Below the pieces are notes generated by a model that ran no database searches, was not told the DNA's origin, and saw nothing but the letters and a program-made list of their open reading frames with translations. From positions 1,160,046 through 1,224,045 of the forward strand of contig JAEPQD010000002.1 of NCBI GenBank assembly GCA_017642695.1: a DNA stretch of 64,000 bases. Direction: 5' to 3'. A program made the position numbers and the translations under genes. Source of the DNA: Parvibaculum sp. GTDB taxonomy: Bacteria > Pseudomonadota > Alphaproteobacteria > Parvibaculales > Parvibaculaceae. This document shows, piece after piece, positions 58,435 to 64,000 of the stretch. The first letter of the stretch is position 1. Every line of letters begins with the position of its first letter.

Positions 58435-60795
58435 ATGGTATCGACAGAACAAGCGGAAGAGGTCCGGCAGGATCGGGCGGCAAGCTGGGAAAGCCGGCTC
58501 TGGCGTCTTTTTGCCCGCCGGGGCGTCTCGACGGCGCTTTCCATCGGCCTCGTCGTTGCCGCCATCTGCCTCGGTTCCTTCACCTACATGCTGCTGACGG
58601 GGCTCACACCGTTCTCGCCCACGCGGCCGGTGGTGATTTCGCTGCTCCTTGCCAATCTGGCGGTCGTGCTGGTCCTGTTTGCGTTGATCTTCTGGCGCGT
58701 CATCAGGATCATTCTCGCGCGCGTCAGCGGCACGGCGGGCGCAAAGCTCCATGCCCGTCTGGTGACGCTCTTCGCCATCGTGGCGGTCATGCCGGCGATC
58801 ATCGTTGCGGTCTTCGCCGCCGTGACGCTCAACCGTGGCCTCGACACGTGGTTCGGCGAGCGCGCCCAGATCATCATTTCGAACGCCGAAACGGTGGCCG
58901 AAGCCTATCTCAACGAGCATCGGCAGGTGCTGCGCGGTGACACGCTCGCCATGGCGACGGACATCAACCGCGAATCGGCGCTACTCGAAACGGATCCGAA
59001 TTTTTTCTTCACGCTCTTCAACGGCCAGACGCGCGTCCGTTCGCTGCACGCGGCCTATCTCATCAAGTCTGACGGCCGGATTCTCGTAAAGGCCCGTGGC
59101 AGCGTCGAGGTCGGCATGCCGGCGGCCGAGCATTTCGAAGCCGCGAAGAAGGACGATATCGCGCTTTTCGTCGTTGAGGATCACAATCAGATCCGTGCGC
59201 TGGTCGCTTTGCCGGACCTGCCCGATACCTATCTCTATGTGGCCCGTTTCGTCGATGCGCAGGTGCTTGAGCATCTGGCAGAAACGCGCGCGACGGTCGA
59301 TGAGTACGAAAGTCTGGAAAGCCGGCGCAGCCAGTTCCAGATCACCTTTGCGCTTATCTATGTAACGGTCGCGCTCATCACATTGATTGCCGCCATCTGG
59401 CTCGGTCTGTGGGCTGCCAACCGCATCGTCGATCCGATTTCCCAGCTCGTTCGCGCCGCCGAGCGCGTCAGTGTAGGCGACCTCCGTGCGCGTGTTCCCG
59501 TCGGTGGAACGGGCGACGAACTCGATATGTTGACCGGCGCCTTCAACCGAATGACGAGCCAGCTCGAAAGTCAGCGCAGCGATCTCATAGAGGCAAACCA
59601 CCAGCTCGATGAGCGCCGGCAGTTTACGGAAGCCGTGCTGTCGGGCGTGAGCGCCGGCGTACTCGGCCTCGACAATGAAGGCCGGATCACCCATGCGAAC
59701 CGCGCCGCGCTCCGTTTCTTCGGGCTCTCGGAGGCGAAGCTCCTGAACCGAGCGATCGCGACCACCATTCCGCAGATGGCCTCTGCCGTGGCCGATGCGC
59801 GCGCGCATCCCGACCGTACAGCCCAGGCGCAGGTGGTCATCGCGCAGGGAGGGCAGGAGCGCACGCTGAACCTGCGGGTGACGCGCGAATTGACGGATTC
59901 AGGGCAGGGCGGCTTCGTGCTTACCTTCGACGACATTACCGAGCTCGTGCGGGCGCAGCGCACTTCGGCATGGGCGGACGTCGCGCGCCGCATCGCGCAC
60001 GAGATCAAGAACCCGCTGACGCCGATCCAGCTTTCCGCCGAACGGCTGCGCCGCAAATACGGAAAGGAAATCATTTCCGACCCGGATGTCTTCGAGCAGT
60101 GTACGCAGACCATCATCCGGCAGGTGAATGATATCGGCCGCATGGTCGATGAGTTCTCGTCTTTTGCGCGGATGCCGTCTGCCTCGATGAAGGAGCTCGA
60201 CATCAACGAAATCCTGCGTCAGGCCGTTTTCCTGCAGCGCGTCGGACATCCCGATATCGACTACCAGATCGAATTGCCGGACAAGCCTGTAACCCTGGAA
60301 TGCGATGGCCGTCTCGTCAGTCAGGCGCTCACCAATATTCTGAAGAATGCCGCGGAGGCGATCCGGGGCCCGGAAGAGGACGAAGAAGACGAGGACGGAG
60401 AGGGTCCGGCTGCGCCGCGCCGCGCCAGCCAGGACAAGTCCGGGCGTATTCATGTGACGCTCGTTGCGGATGAAGAAAACATAGAGATACGGACGACGGA
60501 TTCGGGCTGCGGATTGCCGGAGGCAGACCGGTCGCGGCTCACTGAGCCCTACATGACGACGCGCACAAAAGGCACCGGCCTCGGCCTCGCAATCGTCAAC
60601 AAGGTGATGGAAGACCATGGCGGCACGCTCCTGCTTGAGGATGCGCCGCATGAAGAAGGCTGGGAGAGCGGGGCGCGCGTGCGTCTCATTTTCCCCCGCA
60701 ACCGGGTAATTGCGGCAAAGACAAGCGAAACGAATGAGGGCAACGGAAATAGCGTTGCCGGCAAGGTAACCGAAGAGGCGGTTGATGGCGTCTGA
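58435..60795 (+). CDS. ntrY: Nitrogen sensor kinase NtrY
   Basis: NtrY (786 residues) is the membrane sensor of the NtrYX system. Two hydrophobic stretches near the N-terminus and a third (about residues 85-110) precede a periplasmic region. A fourth segment (about residues 305-325), a HAMP domain, a PAS domain and the kinase core follow (phospho-His in [22 protein letters not shown]). The ATG at 58435 (MVSTEQAEEV) is preferred to the longer in-frame start. It overlaps ntrX by 11 bases. Confidence 0.94.
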   Translation: MVSTEQAEEVRQDRAASWESRLWRLFARRGVSTALSIGLVVAAICLGSFTYMLLTGLTPFSPTRPVVISLLLANLAVVLVLFALIFWRVIRIILARVSGTAGAKLHARLVTLFAIVAVMPAIIVAVFAAVTLNRGLDTWFGERAQIIISNAETVAEAYLNEHRQVLRGDTLAMATDINRESALLETDPNFFFTLFNGQTRVRSLHAAYLIKSDGRILVKARGSVEVGMPAAEHFEAAKKDDIALFVVEDHNQIRALVALPDLPDTYLYVARFVDAQVLEHLAETRATVDEYESLESRRSQFQITFALIYVTVALITLIAAIWLGLWAANRIVDPISQLVRAAERVSVGDLRARVPVGGTGDELDMLTGAFNRMTSQLESQRSDLIEANHQLDERRQFTEAVLSGVSAGVLGLDNEGRITHANRAALRFFGLSEAKLLNRAIATTIPQMASAVADARAHPDRTAQAQVVIAQGGQERTLNLRVTRELTDSGQGGFVLTFDDITELVRAQRTSAWADVARRIAHEIKNPLTPIQLSAERLRRKYGKEIISDPDVFEQCTQTIIRQVNDIGRMVDEFSSFARMPSASMKELDINEILRQAVFLQRVGHPDIDYQIELPDKPVTLECDGRLVSQALTNILKNAAEAIRGPEEDEEDEDGEGPAAPRRASQDKSGRIHVTLVADEENIEIRTTDSGCGLPEADRSRLTEPYMTTRTKGTGLGLAIVNKVMEDHGGTLLLEDAPHEEGWESGARVRLIFPRNRVIAAKTSETNEGNGNSVAGKVTEEAVDGV

Positions 60796-62179
60796 TATTC
60801 TGATAGTCGACGACGAGGCTGATATCCGCGAACTTGTGTCGGGTATTCTGAACGACGAGGGCTACGACACGCGCAGTGCCGGCGACAGCGATCGCGCGCT
60901 CGCCGCCATCGAAGCGCGCAGGCCCGGTCTGGTTGTCCTCGACATCTGGTTGCAGGGAAGCAAGCTCGACGGGCTTGAACTACTGGACGTGATCCGGGAC
61001 CGGCATCCCGATCTTCCTGTTGTCGTCATCAGCGGCCACGGCAACATCGAGACTGCGGTCTCCGCGATCAAGAAGGGCGCCTACGATTTCATCGAGAAGC
61101 CGTTCAAGGCCGACCGTCTCATCCTCGTTATTCGTCGGGCCATAGAAGCCTTCAAGTTGCGGCGGGAAAACAGCGAGCTGCGCGTCCGCGCCGGCGACGA
61201 CACCACGCTGATCGGCGTTTCGCCCGCGATAGCGCAGGTTCGCCAGACCATCGACAAGGTAGCGCCGACAAACAGCCGTGTGCTTATTGCTGGACCGTCA
61301 GGTTCCGGCAAGGAGGTGGTTGCACGTCTGATGCATGCTCGCTCGCGCCGCTCGGGGCACGCCTTCGTCGCGATCAATGCAGCCAACATGGCGCCCGAAC
61401 GCATGGAAACGGAGCTCTTCGGCACAGAGGAGAGCGCTTCTGGTCCGCGCAAGGTCGGCGTCTTTGAGCAGGCGCATGGCGGCACACTCTTCCTTGATGA
61501 AGTCGCGGAAATGCCGCTGGAAACGCAGAGCAAGATCCTCCGGGTCCTGGTCGACCAGACTTTCGAGCGGGTCGGCGGGGGTTCGCGCGTCAAGGTTGAT
61601 GTCCGCGTCGTTTCCTCATCTAGCCGGGATCTGCTCGAGGAGATTGCCAAGGGACGCTTCCGCGAGGATCTCTTTCACCGGCTGAATGTGGTGCCGATTT
61701 CGGTGCCCGCGCTGGCCTCGCGCCGCGAGGATATTCCTCTTCTCGTCGAGCATTTCATGGGACAGATATCGAATGCGACCGGCTTGCCGGCCCGGCGGGT
61801 CTCGGAGGATGCAATGGCGGCGCTCCAGGCTCATGACTGGCCGGGTAACGTGCGCCAGCTCCGCAACAATATCGAACGGCTGCTGATCCTGACCTCCGGC
61901 GATCCGAACGCGATCGTTACGGCGGACATGCTGCCGGCTGAAGTTGGTGCTTCCGCTCAGATGACGGTCAATGGCGCGGGCGGCGAGCACATCATGGCGC
62001 TGCCGCTCCGCGAGGCACGCGAAACCTTCGAGCGCGAATACCTGATGGCGCAGATCAGCCGCTTTGGCGGCAACATCTCACGGACCGCTGCCTTCATCGG
62101 CATGGAACGCTCGGCGCTGCACCGCAAGCTCAAATCGCTCGGCGTTGCCGCCGCCAACCGGCCGGACGTTCCAGCGTGA
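60785..62179 (+). CDS. ntrX: Nitrogen response regulator NtrX
   Basis: NtrX (464 residues) has a receiver domain with Asp53 (LVVLDIWLQGSKLDG), an AAA+ domain with Walker A GPSGSGKE (residues 170-177) and Walker [13 protein letters not shown], and a C-terminal helix-turn-helix. The GAFTGA sigma-54 loop is absent: the matching position reads LFGTEESASGPRKVGVFEQ, so it probably does not drive sigma-54, as reported for other alphaproteobacterial NtrX. The ATG at 60785 lies within the ntrY end. trkA follows. Confidence 0.95.
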   Translation: MASDILIVDDEADIRELVSGILNDEGYDTRSAGDSDRALAAIEARRPGLVVLDIWLQGSKLDGLELLDVIRDRHPDLPVVVISGHGNIETAVSAIKKGAYDFIEKPFKADRLILVIRRAIEAFKLRRENSELRVRAGDDTTLIGVSPAIAQVRQTIDKVAPTNSRVLIAGPSGSGKEVVARLMHARSRRSGHAFVAINAANMAPERMETELFGTEESASGPRKVGVFEQAHGGTLFLDEVAEMPLETQSKILRVLVDQTFERVGGGSRVKVDVRVVSSSSRDLLEEIAKGRFREDLFHRLNVVPISVPALASRREDIPLLVEHFMGQISNATGLPARRVSEDAMAALQAHDWPGNVRQLRNNIERLLILTSGDPNAIVTADMLPAEVGASAQMTVNGAGGEHIMALPLREARETFEREYLMAQISRFGGNISRTAAFIGMERSALHRKLKSLGVAAANRPDVPA

Positions 62180-62225
62180 TGCGCACGACACCTCGGCCAA
62201 TGCCTCGAAACGGGAACGCTCTCTC

Positions 62226-63602
62226 ATGAAAGTAATCGTCTGCGGCGCGGGGCAGGTCGGCTTTGGCATCGCCCGCCAGCTTGCCGCCGAACAGAACGAC
62301 GTGACGGTGATCGATCAGTCGCCGCAGCTCGTTCACCAGATGTCGGACACGCTGGATGTGCGCGCCTTTGTCGGCCACGGCGCGCATCCGGATGTGCTGG
62401 AGCGCGCCGGTGCAGCCTCGGCCGACATGCTGATAGCGGTTACCTTCCACGATGAAGTGAACATGATCGCCTGTCAGGTCGCGCACTCCGTCTTCAAGGT
62501 ACCAACCAAGATCGCCCGCATCCGCGCGCAGAGCTATCTGCAGCCCGGCTTCCAGGACCTGTTCTCGCAGGACCACCTGCCGATCGACGTCATCATTTCG
62601 CCGGAACTCGAGGTCGGCAAGGCGGTGCTGCGCCGGCTCGCCGTGCCGGGTGCCTTCGACATTCTGAACTTCGCGGATGGCAAGGTGAGCGTCGTCGGCG
62701 TTTCGCTTGAAGAAGATTGCCCCATCGTCAACACGCCACTGCGCCAGTTGACCGATCTCTTCCCGGACCTCAAGTCCCGCGTCGTCGGCATTGTGCGCAA
62801 CGGCGAACTCTTCGTTCCCCAGAGCGACGATCCCATGCTGGTCGGAGACGAAGCCTATTTCGCCGCCGATGTGCGCGACGTGCGCCGTACGCTCGGCATT
62901 TTCGGTCACGAGGAGACCGCCGCGCGCCGTATCATCATCGTAGGCGCGGGCAATATCGGCCTTCATGTCGCGCAGGAGCTTGAAACCAGTCATCCCGGAA
63001 CCCGCGTCAAGCTCATCGAGCGCGACCGGGAAAAAGCGGTGCAGGCCGCCGACAAGCTGAAGCGTTCCATCGTCCTTCATGGCGACGGTCTCGACCCGGA
63101 ACTTCTGCAGGAAGCGGGCATCGCCGAAACCGAAACCCTCGTCACGCTGACCAACAACGATCAGGCGAACATTCTCTCCTGCGTGGTGGCGAAGCGAGAA
63201 GGCTGCCAGCGCACGATGGCGCTCATCAACAACAATACCTATGCGCCGCTCATGCGCTCGCTCGGCATCGACGCCTTCATCAATCCGCGTGGCGCCACGG
63301 TCTCCACAGTGCTTCAGCATGTCCGCCGCGGCCGCATCCGCGGGCTCCAGTCGGTGCGCGACGGAGCGGCGGAAATCATCGAGGCGGAGGCGCTCGAAAC
63401 CTCGACACTGGTCGGCAAACCGCTTCGCGAGGTCAATCTGCCGGACGGCATTCTCGTCGGCGCCGTCATCCGCGACGGTGAGGTCATCATCCCGCGCGGC
63501 GGCACGGAGGTCATTGCGGGTGACCGCGTCGTTCTCTTCGCGCGCTCCGACATGGTGAAGAAGGTCGAGCAGATGTTCCGCGTCAGTCTCGAATTCTTCT
63601 GA
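62226..63602 (+). CDS. trkA: Trk potassium uptake regulator TrkA
   Basis: TrkA (458 residues) is the peripheral NAD-binding subunit that gates the Trk potassium channel. Two RCK N domains begin with VIVCGAGQVGFGIARQL and IIIVGAGNIGLHVAQEL, each followed by an RCK C domain. The ATG at 62226 is used; the frame upstream is a shadow of ntrX. The order ntrX-trkA-dat is standard in alphaproteobacteria. Confidence 0.95.
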   Translation: MKVIVCGAGQVGFGIARQLAAEQNDVTVIDQSPQLVHQMSDTLDVRAFVGHGAHPDVLERAGAASADMLIAVTFHDEVNMIACQVAHSVFKVPTKIARIRAQSYLQPGFQDLFSQDHLPIDVIISPELEVGKAVLRRLAVPGAFDILNFADGKVSVVGVSLEEDCPIVNTPLRQLTDLFPDLKSRVVGIVRNGELFVPQSDDPMLVGDEAYFAADVRDVRRTLGIFGHEETAARRIIIVGAGNIGLHVAQELETSHPGTRVKLIERDREKAVQAADKLKRSIVLHGDGLDPELLQEAGIAETETLVTLTNNDQANILSCVVAKREGCQRTMALINNNTYAPLMRSLGIDAFINPRGATVSTVLQHVRRGRIRGLQSVRDGAAEIIEAEALETSTLVGKPLREVNLPDGILVGAVIRDGEVIIPRGGTEVIAGDRVVLFARSDMVKKVEQMFRVSLEFF

Positions 63603-63622
63603 CGCAGAGAGGACCCACGCCC

Positions 63623-64000
63623 TTGTCCCGCATCGCCTATGTCAATGGCCGCTACCTCCGGCATGCGGAGGCGGCGATCCATATCGAGGACCGTGGCTAT
63701 CAGTTCGCCGACGGGGTCTATGAGGTTTGCGGGGTGCGGGGCGGCCTGCTGATGGACGAGCGGCTCCATCTCGAAAGGCTGGAGCGCTCGCTCGGCGAAC
63801 TGCGCATCGCGCTTCCCGTGCCGCTCAGCGCGCTTCGCTTCGTCCTGCGCGAGGTGATCCGGCGCAATCGTCTCTCCGACGGCATGATCTATTTCCAGAT
63901 TACCCGGGGTGTCGCGCCGCGCGATCATCCCTTTCCGCCCGCCTCCGTCAGGCCGGCGCTCACCGTCACCGCGAAGCGCCTCAACATGGCGCGCGTTACC
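63623..64000 (+). CDS. dat: D-amino-acid aminotransferase, N-terminal part (runs off window)
   Basis: Reading from a TTG at 63623, the frame is open to the last base (126 codons). It begins SRIAYVNGRYLRHAEAAIHIEDRGYQFADGVYEV, the start of class IV aminotransferases, closest to D-alanine aminotransferase. The PLP-binding lysine is near or past the edge. The ribosome-binding site is weak. The position after trkA, where relatives have dat before hfq, supports the call. Confidence 0.82.
   Translation, partial: MSRIAYVNGRYLRHAEAAIHIEDRGYQFADGVYEVCGVRGGLLMDERLHLERLERSLGELRIALPVPLSALRFVLREVIRRNRLSDGMIYFQITRGVAPRDHPFPPASVRPALTVTAKRLNMARVT

Overview
The window is a GC-rich, gene-dense chromosomal segment of an alphaproteobacterium. 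Three conserved alphaproteobacterial blocks support this: trpE / trpGDC-moaC-moeA-lexA-comEC; tpiA, secG, pyrG, eno, ftsB, pdhABC-lpd, lipA, coq10, cinA/pgpA/ispDF; and dusB-ntrB-ntrC-ntrY-ntrX-trkA-dat. An ispDF fusion, a PDH E1-beta with its own lipoyl domain and a GTTC-N7-GTTC SOS box point the same way. The fatty-acid and hydrocarbon-type accessory genes suggest a Parvibaculum-like member of the Hyphomicrobiales; that genus is inferred from gene content only. No rRNA, tRNA, insertion sequence or CRISPR array was recognised.

Region 1 (1-15.6 kb, mostly minus strand): the 3' end of comEC (+) meets lexA, followed by moeA, moaC, kdsA, a GNAT acetyltransferase and trpC-trpD-trpG. A plus-strand secreted subtilase separates trpG from trpE, which overlaps ppiD. 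A small membrane protein and a candidate leader-peptide/attenuator region lie upstream, next to tpiA. Region 2 (15.6-23 kb): a PAS-type protein, a HerA/DUF853 ATPase, a cold-shock gene with a long leader and terminator, three small conserved-looking genes, a DUF4386-like membrane protein, an AraC regulator, then secG and pyrG.

Region 3 (23-32.5 kb) is accessory lipid metabolism: an acyltransferase, a phytanoyl-CoA dioxygenase with a TetR regulator, a thiolase, a crotonase, an acyl-CoA dehydrogenase, a second TetR regulator facing an MpaB-type oxygenase across a palindromic operator, and a PleC/PdhS-like kinase. Region 4 (32.6-40.2 kb): the queC-queE-queD-queF operon, a DUF1302 outer-membrane protein divergent from a PadR regulator, the relic of a TonB-dependent receptor with an apparently iron-regulated promoter, and an orphan oligopeptide-type binding protein.

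Region 5 (40.2-54.6 kb): eno, ftsB, the complete pyruvate dehydrogenase operon, a pair of PAS_5-like paralogues flanking TerC and a sulfatase, then lipA, coq10 and the minus-strand group cinA-pgpA-ispDF. Region 6 (54.6-64 kb): dusB, two nitrogen-sensing two-component pairs (NtrBC, NtrYX), trkA and the start of a D-amino-acid aminotransferase gene cut by the window edge.

Most of the window is ordinary housekeeping sequence. The most interesting spots are the near-leaderless leader ORF and tandem hairpins at 14.4-14.65 kb, the gutted TonB receptor locus at 37.7-38.2 kb, the divergent operators at 29.7 and 37.0 kb, and the displaced kdsA.
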